Shown: positions 1-5,127 of the stretch, piece by piece | Layout of the letters: the number at the start of each line of letters is the position of its first letter | Position numbering within the stretch: position 1 is the first letter of the stretch | Source: Blautia sp. | Lineage (GTDB): Bacteria; Bacillota; Clostridia; Lachnospirales; Lachnospiraceae | Assembly: GCA_017515945.1 (NCBI GenBank) | Contig: JAFWDX010000030.1 | Span: 1-5,152 of the forward strand | Reading direction: 5' to 3' | DNA length: 5,152 nucleotides | Notes under the pieces: model-generated | What the model saw: only the letters and a program-made list of their open reading frames with translations | Told to the model about the DNA's origin: nothing | Database searches by the model: none | Position numbers and translations under genes: made by a program

Positions 1-145
1 GCACTCTGCTCCCACCCGCCACCTGTTTAGTCGCCGCCGGTGATTATCAGACGGATGGTCCTTCCGGGAATCGGCCAACCTCAGGGCCTGGGGCCGGCCC
101 TGACCAGCCTACGAATAAACCTCCGCTAGGGGATGAGTCATCCTT
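1..145. other. Gene-free GC-rich segment with strong hairpins; possible unidentified structured RNA
   Basis: No convincing coding frame crosses this stretch. It contains a perfect 8-bp hairpin (TCAGGGCC at 81-88 with GGCCCTGA at 96-103, 7-base loop), a perfect near-palindrome at 131-143 (GGATGA, one base, TCATCC) and a further stem at 146-151/157-162 (ACTCAC/GTGAGT). It lies downstream of the ABC-class ATPase on the minus strand, so it could be that gene's 3' region, more of the repeat array that follows, or one end of a non-coding RNA running off the window. I compared it from memory with SRP RNA, RNase P RNA, tmRNA, 6S RNA and common riboswitches and saw no diagnostic motif. Identity is therefore open. 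Confidence 0.3.
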
Positions 146-157
146 ACTCACGGCAAG

Positions 158-186
158 TGAGTCAAGGTACCTGTCCCCGTGACTCA
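158..186 (-). repeat. REP-like palindromic repeat, family A, left copy
   Basis: The arms TGAGTCA (158-164) and TGACTCA (180-186) are exact reverse complements and enclose a core that, read on the minus strand, is GGGGACAGGTACCTTGAC (178-161). It differs by one base from the core found twice near the right end of the window on the plus strand. The element begins one base after the stop codon of the leftward ATPase gene, a typical place for REP elements. The hairpin could protect the transcript 3' end or assist termination, but no U-tract follows, so a terminator is not claimed. Similar repeats are known to be spread by REP-associated tyrosine transposases; linking this one to such an enzyme is inference. 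Confidence 0.7.
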
Positions 187-187
187 T

Positions 188-1912
188 TTACGGACGGCGG
201 CATCGGTTAAAACACCCGTACAATTCCTGCAGGCGCGGGACAGCATAGCCGGCACTGACATATCCGCCGGAGCAGAAGACCGACAGCCCTTCCTTTTCGA
301 TGCGGTCGTAGAGCCTGCGGACTATATCTGGGAGAGTACGTTTCCCGTCGATCATTTTTTCAAAGGCTTCCTTGAGCAAAAAGGCCAGGGCTGCGGTCTG
401 TTCGCTGTCTGCCAGCTGTTCCAGGGCGGAGAGATCCACATCATTATGGCCGAGGGAGAAGCCGTTTTTTCCCTGTATCCTGATCTTGAGCCGCTCGGGT
501 TGACTGACCGTGTCGCCGTAATAATTACGGCGGCTTTTTTCTTCGGCGGGGCGGGTCATGACGCGAGGCGTCTGGCTGGTATGGAAGTTATCGCGGTGAA
601 GAATTTCCACCGGATAATCCTTGCAGAGGGCTTTTACCTTTTCCGTGATATCTACGGGGCGGTAGGCATCCATCTGGATGATCCTGTCCGCCACGTGGAA
701 AAAGGCGCCGGAGCTGCCGGCCACCAGGATCGTGGAGATGCCGGCTTTTTCATAGAGCTCCCGTACGCGTTCCAGATAAGGGGTGATGGGTTCCTTTTCC
801 GTCGCGATCACCCGCTGCATGAAGGAGTCGCGCACCATGAAATTGGCGGCGGAGGTGTCTTCATCCATGAGGAAAACCTGGCTCCCGGCTTCAAGGCTTT
901 CCATGATCCCTGCCGCCTGGGAGGTGCTGCCGCTGGCATCCTGAGTGGAAAAACGGCGGGTATCCCTGCCGCCGGGCAGGTTGTCGATAAACATGGAGAT
1001 ATCCACATCCTTCACGAACCGGCCTTCCTCGGCCCGCAGCTTGACGGCTGTATCATCCGTGATCACATATTCCCGGCCGTCTGAGCGGATGTGGTTATAT
1101 ACGCCGCTCTGCAGGGCTGCCAGCAGAGTGGATTTTCCGTGATAGCCCCCGCCGGCGATGAGTGTGACGCCTTTCGGAATGGCCATGCCGGACAGCGGGC
1201 CTTTGTGCGGGAGCTGCAGGGTGATCCGCATGGAGGCGGGACTCTCGAAGGGGAGGGCGTCCTTCATGGGAAGCGGAGAGACTCCGCTCGCCCTGGGGAG
1301 AATGGAGCCGTCCGCCACAAAGGCAATCAGAGACTTTTCTGACAGTACCTGGCGGATAAATGCCTGATCCTCACGCAGCTCGATATGCTTTTTTAACGCT
1401 TCCTTGTCCAGGGAGGCATAGAGAAAGCTGTCATGGATGCCGCGGGGCAGCAGGTCAAAGAGGATCTTGTCCAGCTCCGGCGCATCGATGGTCCGACCGC
1501 GGGCAGGAAAGCCGACATGAAACCGGACCAGGATCTCTTTGTCGGTCACTTCACAGGCTGTGCGCTCCAGGATCTCCTGCCCGCAGCGGCTGACACTGAC
1601 CAGGCCGCTTTTGCCGGAGCCTTTGGCCTGGAAGGACATCCTGCCTGTCGCGCCATAAAACCGGCGCAGGAGAAAATCTGCCAGGGTCGTCCGGTGCAGG
1701 CGGTCGGAGAGATAATTCTCCGGAAAACCGGCTGTTTCGTGAGGGATCCGGGCAGTCAGATGGGAAGGAGAGGCAAATGGATCTCCCTGCACATGATCGA
1801 TGGAGAGAATGTATTCTTTAAAACGGTATTCACCCTTCAGGGATTTGTAAGCCGGGTAGCTCTTTCGGTCTGTTGCTTTGAGTGCTTCCCGGAGCTGAGA
1901 TGAGGTCTGCAT
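188..1912 (-). CDS. Predicted ABC-class ATPase (COG3044/PF09818-like)
   Basis: This encodes a 574-residue soluble protein with no signal peptide or membrane segment. It matches my recollection of the 'predicted ATPase of the ABC class' family, whose members have one nucleotide-binding core inside a long chain rather than a transporter half. Visible motifs are a Walker A loop (AGGGYHGKST, residues 253-262), a signature-like SGSTSQA (328-334), a Walker B with acidic pair (VFLMDEDTSA, 346-355) and a later strand ILVAGSSGAFF ending in DRIIQMD (395-415). The N-terminal ~230 residues and the C-terminal ~150 are family-specific. The cellular role is not established to my knowledge; nucleic-acid binding has been proposed for relatives. 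The start at 1912 is preferred because AAGGAG lies 5 bases upstream; an in-frame ATG 14 codons earlier (1954) lacks such a site. It is on the same strand as trmD but 172 bases away, with a repeat between, so it may be transcribed separately. Confidence 0.85.
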   Translation of the reverse strand: MQTSSQLREALKATDRKSYPAYKSLKGEYRFKEYILSIDHVQGDPFASPSHLTARIPHETAGFPENYLSDRLHRTTLADFLLRRFYGATGRMSFQAKGSGKSGLVSVSRCGQEILERTACEVTDKEILVRFHVGFPARGRTIDAPELDKILFDLLPRGIHDSFLYASLDKEALKKHIELREDQAFIRQVLSEKSLIAFVADGSILPRASGVSPLPMKDALPFESPASMRITLQLPHKGPLSGMAIPKGVTLIAGGGYHGKSTLLAALQSGVYNHIRSDGREYVITDDTAVKLRAEEGRFVKDVDISMFIDNLPGGRDTRRFSTQDASGSTSQAAGIMESLEAGSQVFLMDEDTSAANFMVRDSFMQRVIATEKEPITPYLERVRELYEKAGISTILVAGSSGAFFHVADRIIQMDAYRPVDITEKVKALCKDYPVEILHRDNFHTSQTPRVMTRPAEEKSRRNYYGDTVSQPERLKIRIQGKNGFSLGHNDVDLSALEQLADSEQTAALAFLLKEAFEKMIDGKRTLPDIVRRLYDRIEKEGLSVFCSGGYVSAGYAVPRLQELYGCFNRCRRP

Positions 1913-1917
1913 TTTTT

Positions 1918-1923
1918 CTCCTT
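1918..1923 (-). promoter_or_regulatory. Ribosome binding site deciding the ATPase start
   Basis: On the minus strand the sequence reads AAGGAG, five A residues, then ATG at 1912. This strong, well-spaced Shine-Dalgarno site fixes the start at 1912 and shows that the 14 extra codons reachable from the ATG at 1954 are probably leader, not protein. Confidence 0.8.
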
Positions 1924-1936
1924 TTTCATATAGATT

Positions 1937-1988
1937 ACATATCAGACTGTACACAGAGGACGGTTCTTTGAGCGGCAGACTGATGTGT
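1937..1988. repeat. Imperfect palindrome resembling a diverged REP element
   Basis: The outer arms ACATATCAGACTG (1937-1949) and CAGACTGATGTGT (1976-1988) can form a 13-position stem with one mismatch and one G-U type pair. Between them is GGACGGTTCTTTGAG (1959-1973), which resembles the GGGGACAGGTTCCTTGAC core of the repeats at both window ends. It lies in the 172-base gap between trmD and the ATPase, in the probable leader of the ATPase gene. The rest of this gap (1989-2084) holds a TATGAT-like box on the minus strand (2015-2020) without a good -35. It also holds a weak 5-bp hairpin (2064-2068/2079-2083) just past trmD with no U-tract. Confidence 0.4.
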
Positions 1989-2084
1989 GGCTTTGTGCCT
2001 GGTGGGCAAACTCAATCATATTTATTAAACTTAAAGCACCATCTTGACTTCATATGCTGCGTTGGGCTCAGTTGCCGTAGCCCG

Positions 2085-2759
2085 TCAGTTAAGCAGGTCC
2101 GGACGGCGCTGCCGCGTGAGCGCCACGGCCTGTTCCCGGCGCCAGCGGCGGATCGCTTCATGATTGCCGGAGAGCAGGATCTCCGGTACCCGTTCTCCTT
2201 CGTAATCCGCAGGCCGGGTATACTGGGGGTACTCAAGCAGCCCGTCTGAGAAGGATTCTTCCAGAAGAGAGTCTTTTTTGAGGACACCGGGGAGGAGACG
2301 CGTCACGGAATCCGCCACGACCATGGCCGCCGGCTCTCCTCCGGACAGGACATAGTCCCCGATGGAGATCTGACGGTCCACGTGGGCGTAGATCCGGTGA
2401 TCCATGCCCTCATAATGTCCGCAGACAAGCGTGAGTACATCGCAGCGGCTGAATTCATTCGCGGTCTTCTGACAGAAGATTTCTCCGGCAGGCGTCAGCG
2501 CGGCCGTGCAGGACGGTCCGGCAGAGCCTGCCGGGCGGGCGGCTTTTATTGCGTCCAGTACGGGCTGTACCCGCAGGATCATTCCTGCGCCGCCTCCGTA
2601 TGGTGAATCATCTACTTTGCGGAAGCATCCGTCGGCATATTCGCGGATATCGACGATCCGCAGGGTAAGCAGCCCCAGACCGACGGCACGTTCGATCACA
2701 TGATCTTTTTCAAATCCCGCAAACATTTCCGGGCAGACAGTAAGAATATTGATCGTCAT
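2085..2759 (-). CDS. trmD: tRNA (guanine37-N1)-methyltransferase TrmD
   Basis: TrmD transfers a methyl group from S-adenosylmethionine to N1 of G37, next to the anticodon, in tRNAs that read CNN codons plus some others, preventing +1 frameshifting. It is a cytoplasmic SPOUT-fold homodimer. The 224-residue product carries the family landmarks: [12 protein letters not shown] (50-61), [10 protein letters not shown] (113-122), [16 protein letters not shown] (131-146) from the knotted SAM site, RLLPGVL with the expected Arg154, [13 protein letters not shown] (171-183) with the expected catalytic Asp172, and LLSGNH...RRPDLL at the C-terminus. It ends right after RPDLL, so it is slightly shorter than the usual 230-255. 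The start at 2759 fits the family N-terminus ([13 protein letters not shown]). A GGAGGTG site lies 10 bases upstream, in the last codons and stop of the preceding gene, so translation is probably coupled. The usual partners rpsP, rimM and rplS are absent from the window. Confidence 0.95.
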   Translation of the reverse strand: MTINILTVCPEMFAGFEKDHVIERAVGLGLLTLRIVDIREYADGCFRKVDDSPYGGGAGMILRVQPVLDAIKAARPAGSAGPSCTAALTPAGEIFCQKTANEFSRCDVLTLVCGHYEGMDHRIYAHVDRQISIGDYVLSGGEPAAMVVADSVTRLLPGVLKKDSLLEESFSDGLLEYPQYTRPADYEGERVPEILLSGNHEAIRRWRREQAVALTRQRRPDLLN

Positions 2760-2766
2760 GATCGGT

Positions 2767-3327
2767 TTACACCTCCCGCAGGACTTTTCCCGCCGGGAAA
2801 CCATACTCCTCATAATCCTCCGGGATGAAACGATGGTAGGAGGCATGTCCGGCTTCAAAGGAAAGACAGTATCGATATTCATTGGGAACTCCGTCGGGGA
2901 AATAGACCAGATAGTCAAATTCCTCTCCGGAGAGCTCTTCTACATGCAGCCGGCTCCCGAAACGCGAAAACAGCTCCAACAGCTTATCCGGCGTACATTC
3001 ATGGGAGGAAACGGCCCCAATCAGGGCGGGCAGAAAGCCTTCCGCATCCATATGCTCATGGACATGATCCGCCGCCTGCTCCGGAAAACCAAGACAATAC
3101 CGGCTGCCTCTGTGCGAGACTTCGATCTCTCCCAGTGTGTCCCTTACAGCCAGACAAAAGCTTTTCAGGGAATCCTCTGTATTTTCTGCGCCCAGAAGAT
3201 GCTGCAGGGTAGACAAGGGGATATACAGACGTGTGAATTCTCTGCGGTATCCAAGCTTCAGCTGCTGCTCATGCAGAAGATCCAGCACATAAGCTTCCAT
3301 TCTCGAAAAAACTGATGGACTGTTCAA
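2767..3327 (-). CDS. DUF3877-like protein of unknown function
   Basis: This encodes a 186-residue soluble protein without signal peptide or membrane helix. I assign it to the DUF3877 family (known mainly from Lachnospiraceae-type Clostridia) by overall resemblance: an N-terminal helix [20 protein letters not shown] (11-30), then [15 protein letters not shown] (32-46), [20 protein letters not shown] (65-84), HVHEH (88-92), and a C-terminal [10 protein letters not shown]...YRYCLSFE...[16 protein letters not shown] (138-177). No catalytic motif is obvious and no function is known to me. It starts with TTG at 3327, preceded by AAAGGAG at 5 bases; the first ATG (3300) has no good site. It is followed after 7 bases by trmD, whose binding site lies over its final codons, so the two form an operon and are probably translationally coupled. 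Confidence 0.75.
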   Translation of the reverse strand: MNSPSVFSRMEAYVLDLLHEQQLKLGYRREFTRLYIPLSTLQHLLGAENTEDSLKSFCLAVRDTLGEIEVSHRGSRYCLGFPEQAADHVHEHMDAEGFLPALIGAVSSHECTPDKLLELFSRFGSRLHVEELSGEEFDYLVYFPDGVPNEYRYCLSFEAGHASYHRFIPEDYEEYGFPAGKVLREV

Positions 3328-3332
3328 AACGG

Positions 3333-3339
3333 CTCCTTT
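3333..3339 (-). promoter_or_regulatory. Ribosome binding site supporting a TTG start
   Basis: The minus strand reads AAAGGAG, then CCGTT, then TTG at 3327. The strength and spacing of this site favour the rare TTG initiator over the downstream ATG at 3300, which has only a weak purine run in front of it. Confidence 0.7.
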
Positions 3340-3422
3340 CAGGATTTGTTATCTCATTTTTCATTTATCTGATCGCAAGTATATATCTGACTTACAGGCG
3401 CGTGCCTGACCGGCTGTTTACA

Positions 3423-3456
3423 AGCATAGCATAGCACATTTTCGGTCGTGATTAAA
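3423..3456 (-). promoter_or_regulatory. Candidate promoter of the DUF3877-trmD unit
   Basis: On the minus strand an extended -10 element TGC-TATGCT (box at 3433-3428) lies 17 bases from a weak -35, TTTAAT (3456-3451). A second overlapping TATGCT (3428-3423), also preceded by TGC, directly follows. The resulting leader would be about 90 bases and contains a small hairpin (CAGGC 3395-3399 with GCCTG 3404-3408). The -35 matches consensus at only half its positions, so this is a candidate by sequence only. Confidence 0.4.
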
Positions 3457-3523
3457 GAAAGATACGCTGAACAGTCAAGGCCTGCATGTCCGCCACTTTT
3501 GATGAAAAAATATGAAATAAAGC

Positions 3524-3552
3524 TACAAATCTTCGGATAATTCAGGTATAAT
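3524..3552 (+). promoter_or_regulatory. Candidate promoter of the secreted protein-metallopeptidase unit
   Basis: A perfect TATAAT (3547-3552) sits 17 bases after a weak -35, TACAAA (3524-3529), with an A/T-rich tract upstream (3501-3520) that could act as an UP element. Transcription would start near 3558-3560, inside the left copy of the 8-base duplication flanking the MITE, giving a leader of about 230 bases. Without the element the leader would be only about 55 bases, so this looks like the original promoter of the downstream gene. Confidence 0.55.
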
Positions 3553-3553
3553 A

Positions 3554-3561
3554 GAAGGGAA
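3554..3561 (+). repeat. Target-site duplication, left copy (GAAGGGAA)
   Basis: This octamer abuts the left terminal inverted repeat of the MITE-like element and is exactly repeated immediately after the right terminal repeat at 3728-3735. It lies just downstream of the TATAAT box, at the expected transcription start. Confidence 0.8.
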
Positions 3562-3727
3562 GTAACTGTTCAGTCAGCACCTCGCATTCACTGCGACACC
3601 GAAGGCGTGCCTTGGCAGGTGCGTGAGAATAAAGTCGAACAGTCAAGGCCAGGCGCACTTCCAATGCGACGAAAGGAGCCTGCGCCTGGCCTCGTAACTG
3701 TGAAGGAACTTGTGACTGAACAGTTAC
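3562..3727. mobile_element. MITE-like non-autonomous element, 166 bp, IS66-like ends
   Basis: The ends GTAACTGTTCAGTCA (3562-3576) and TGACTGAACAGTTAC (3713-3727) are perfect 15-base inverted repeats, flanked on both sides by GAAGGGAA. There is no coding capacity inside. Internal stems are GCACCT/AGGTGC (3577-3582/3617-3622), which encloses small hairpins CGCA/TGCG (3583-3586/3592-3595) and AAGGC/GCCTT (3602-3606/3609-3613), plus an 11-bp stem GGCCAGGCGCA/TGCGCCTGGCC (3647-3657/3681-3691). GTAACTGT from the left end recurs directly at 3694-3701, and GAACAGT recurs at 3637-3643, possible subterminal transposase sites. Terminal GTAA and 8-base duplications are features I associate with IS66-family elements, so a parental IS66-type transposase elsewhere in the genome is the likely mover; that assignment is inference. 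The intact ends and perfect duplication suggest a fairly recent insertion. Confidence 0.85.
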
Positions 3728-3728
3728 G
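3693..3728 (+). repeat. Alternative hairpin using the right end of the MITE
   Basis: CGTAACTGT (3693-3701) is a perfect 9-base complement of ACAGTTACG (3720-3728), with an 18-base loop. It uses the same bases as the right terminal repeat, so in RNA or single-stranded DNA it excludes the outer 15-bp stem that closes the element. Any regulatory meaning is inference. Confidence 0.6.
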
Positions 3729-3735
3729 AAGGGAA
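3728..3735 (+). repeat. Target-site duplication, right copy (GAAGGGAA)
   Basis: This is the exact second copy of the octamer at 3554-3561 and directly follows the right terminal inverted repeat. Removing the element and one copy restores a continuous leader, TATAATA-GAAGGGAA-CAAAGC, for the downstream gene. Confidence 0.8.
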
Positions 3736-3752
3736 CAAAGCTAACCTGACAA

Positions 3753-3770
3753 CCGCCGCCTCTCCGGCGG
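3753..3770 (+). promoter_or_regulatory. Hairpin just upstream of the ribosome binding site
   Basis: CCGCCG (3753-3758) pairs with CGGCGG (3765-3770) across a 6-base loop. It ends 6 bases before the GGAGGAG ribosome binding site (3777-3783) of the gene starting at 3789. It has no following U-tract, so it is not a terminator; it could stabilise the mRNA 5' end or keep the binding site exposed. Confidence 0.4.
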
Positions 3771-3788
3771 CAGACTGGAGGAGAAAAT

Positions 3789-4430
3789 ATGAAAAAGCTC
3801 GTACCCGTACTGCTTCTGACAACAGTACTCTGCGCACCCGCCGTGAGCGTTCAGGCGGAGTCCCTGGGCCTGGACGGTCTGGTCGAACAGGCCGGTGAGC
3901 TCGCCAATACACTGGGTGAAAAGATCGACCTGGAAAGCCTGGATCTGTCCAGTCTGAGCCTGGACAGCCTCAACCTGGACAACGTGATCGAAACGATCAA
4001 GAATAACGAACTGCTTCAGTCCCTTAACCTGGGCAGCATGGATCCCTCCGGCCTGATCGGGATGCTCGACAACACCGACCTGCTGGGTACGTTCGGGATC
4101 GGACAGATCGACAAGGCAAAGCTGGAAGAGACCCTCAAGGACGAAACCGTCTCAAAAGGGATCCAGGACATCCTTGGTGAGATCACCAACGGAGAGAGCG
4201 TTGTTGATACTGTTAAGGGCCTGGTGGAAAATGTAAATATTCAGGAGATGTTCAGCAATGTGACCGGCGTGAGCCTCGATACGGTACTGGGCAATCTGAC
4301 TAAGGATAATGTTGTCAACCTTATAAAGGAGGGAGTCAAGGCCCTGCTTGGCGGTGCCACCCAGACCGGTGCAGAGATGCCTGAACTTTCGAAAGTCCTG
4401 CAGCAGGGACTCAAGGCACTGTTTGGCTGA
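3789..4430 (+). CDS. Small secreted acidic protein with leucine-rich five-residue repeat, unknown function
   Basis: I do not recognise a family. The 213-residue product has a clear Sec signal peptide: KK at 2-3, a hydrophobic core LVPVLLLTTVLCAPAV, and an AXA-type site VQA ending at residue 23. Cys15 is not in a lipobox (Leu precedes it), so a free secreted protein is expected, not a lipoprotein. Residues 47-66 form four five-residue units (DLESL, DLSSL, SLDSL, NLDNV), resembling a short pentapeptide-repeat coil. The rest is low in aromatics, poor in Cys, rich in Leu, Gly, Asp and Asn, and predicted helical, with loosely recurring segments such as DILGEITNGESVVDTVKGLVENV and TVLGNLTKDNVVNLIKEGVKALLGG. 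The start at 3789 has GGAGGAG 5 bases upstream. It is followed 8 bases later by a metallopeptidase gene, so the two are probably co-transcribed. Its leader carries the MITE. A surface, matrix or adhesion role is only a guess. Confidence 0.8.
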   Translation: MKKLVPVLLLTTVLCAPAVSVQAESLGLDGLVEQAGELANTLGEKIDLESLDLSSLSLDSLNLDNVIETIKNNELLQSLNLGSMDPSGLIGMLDNTDLLGTFGIGQIDKAKLEETLKDETVSKGIQDILGEITNGESVVDTVKGLVENVNIQEMFSNVTGVSLDTVLGNLTKDNVVNLIKEGVKALLGGATQTGAEMPELSKVLQQGLKALFG

Positions 4431-4438
4431 TCGCCCGA

Positions 4439-5020
4439 ATGACTTCCACGCAGGAAGAAATCAGACAACGCACACTTCAGGTCACGATCCGGCGCAGCAA
4501 ACGCCGGACTATGTCCATAAAAGTGAAGGACGGACGGGTGGTCGTCCATGCGCCCTATTATGTACCGGATGAAGAGATCCGGGGTTTTCTTGAAAAAAAT
4601 ACAGGATGGATCCGCACACAGCTGGTCCGTCAATCCGAAATAAAGAAAAACGCACTGCCCCCTCTGACCAAGGAGGAACTGCATGAGCTGGCTGACCGGG
4701 CCGTACAGGTCATCCCGGAACGGGTGAAGTATTACGCCCCGCTGATCGGGGTCACCTACGGCAGGATCACGATCCGCAACCAGAGAACCAGATGGGGCAG
4801 CTGCAGCGCCAAGGGCAACCTTAATTTCAATTGTCTGCTGATGCTGACGCCTCCGCAGGTACTGGACAGTGTCGTTGTCCATGAGCTGTGCCACCGCAAG
4901 GAGATGAACCACTCTGAGCGGTTTTATGCGGAGGTGCTGAGGGTGTTTCCTGAGTATTATAAATGGAACGGCTGGCTCAAGGAGCATGGAGCTGCTTTGA
5001 TGCAGCGCAATCCCGGGTGA
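4439..5020 (+). CDS. YgjP/DUF45-type zinc metallopeptidase (SprT-like fold)
   Basis: This is a 193-residue predicted cytoplasmic protein without signal peptide, close to the family's usual size. The N-terminus VTIRRSKRRTMSIKVKDGRVVVHAP (15-39) is the family's beta-rich entry with a 'pEEI..FLEKN.GWI' helix after it (44-58). The core has RTRWGSCSAKGNLNFN (116-131), the conserved RWGSCS...L.fN segment, and the zinc site HELCH (148-152, His148, Glu149, His152), with the likely third ligand His158 in MNHSERF. It ends with FPEYYKWNGWLKEHG (170-184). By homology it is a metal-dependent peptidase; substrates for this family are not established. No clear Shine-Dalgarno site precedes the ATG at 4439, which lies 8 bases after the previous stop, so translational coupling to the secreted-protein gene is likely. 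The stop codon TGA is the first part of a TGAGTCA motif that opens the downstream repeat array. Confidence 0.92.
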   Translation: MTSTQEEIRQRTLQVTIRRSKRRTMSIKVKDGRVVVHAPYYVPDEEIRGFLEKNTGWIRTQLVRQSEIKKNALPPLTKEELHELADRAVQVIPERVKYYAPLIGVTYGRITIRNQRTRWGSCSAKGNLNFNCLLMLTPPQVLDSVVVHELCHRKEMNHSERFYAEVLRVFPEYYKWNGWLKEHGAALMQRNPG

Positions 5021-5029
5021 GTCAGAGTA

Positions 5030-5048
5030 AGTGGGGTCAGGCCCTCCA
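5030..5048 (+). repeat. 19-base repeat, family B, copy 1
   Basis: AGTGGGGTCAGGCCCTCCA occurs here and identically at 5082-5100, 52 bases apart. The GGGG.CAGG..C start resembles the family A core (GGGGACAGGTTCC), so B may be a diverged REP subtype. It lies 10 bases after the metallopeptidase stop codon. Confidence 0.7.
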
Positions 5049-5075
5049 GAGTCGGGGGGACAGGTTCCTTGACTC
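5049..5075 (+). repeat. REP-like palindromic repeat, family A, right copy 1
   Basis: GAGTC (5049-5053) and GACTC (5071-5075) are complementary arms around the 18-base core GGGGACAGGTTCCTTGAC (5056-5073). The core is identical to that at 5135-5152 and inverted relative to the left-end copy at 158-186. Confidence 0.75.
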
Positions 5076-5081
5076 AAGGTC

Positions 5082-5100
5082 AGTGGGGTCAGGCCCTCCA
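5082..5100 (+). repeat. 19-base repeat, family B, copy 2
   Basis: This is an exact second copy of AGTGGGGTCAGGCCCTCCA. It follows family A copy 1 after 6 bases, giving the order B-A-B-A along the 3' flank of the metallopeptidase gene. Confidence 0.7.
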
Positions 5101-5127
5101 AACATTCTGTAAACAGCGTTCACGGGC

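Noticed and set aside
158..186. Intrinsic terminator of the ATPase gene
   Set aside because: A stem is present, but no U-run follows on the minus strand and the sequence is a repeated family, so it is called a REP-like repeat.
179..1084. Long 301-codon open frame on the plus strand
   Set aside because: It is antisense to the ATPase gene, whose Walker motifs and strong ribosome binding site show it to be the real gene; the plus frame has no recognisable domain or start signal.
2760..2918. Longer N-terminus for TrmD
   Set aside because: The extra 53 residues lie in another frame of the DUF3877-like gene and do not resemble Trm[14 protein letters not shown] at 2759 is the usual family start.
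2749..3315. 188-codon open frame on the plus strand
   Set aside because: It mirrors the DUF3877-like gene, which has a recognisable family pattern, ribosome binding site and coupling to trmD.
3562..3727. Riboswitch or T-box leader
   Set aside because: The strong stems first suggested a regulatory RNA, but the exact 8-base flanking duplication and perfect terminal repeats fit a transposed element better, and no T-box or known riboswitch motif is seen.
3802..3833. Lipoprotein signal with Cys15
   Set aside because: The residue before Cys is Leu and the sequence continues to an AXA signal peptidase I site at 21-23, so a lipobox is not supported.
5030..5100. CRISPR array
   Set aside because: There are only two 19-base copies, and the interval between them is filled mainly by another repeated palindrome, not a unique spacer.
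4241..5101. 286-codon open frame on the minus strand
   Set aside because: It lies opposite the metallopeptidase with its intact HELCH site and runs through the repeat array; it has no family resemblance.
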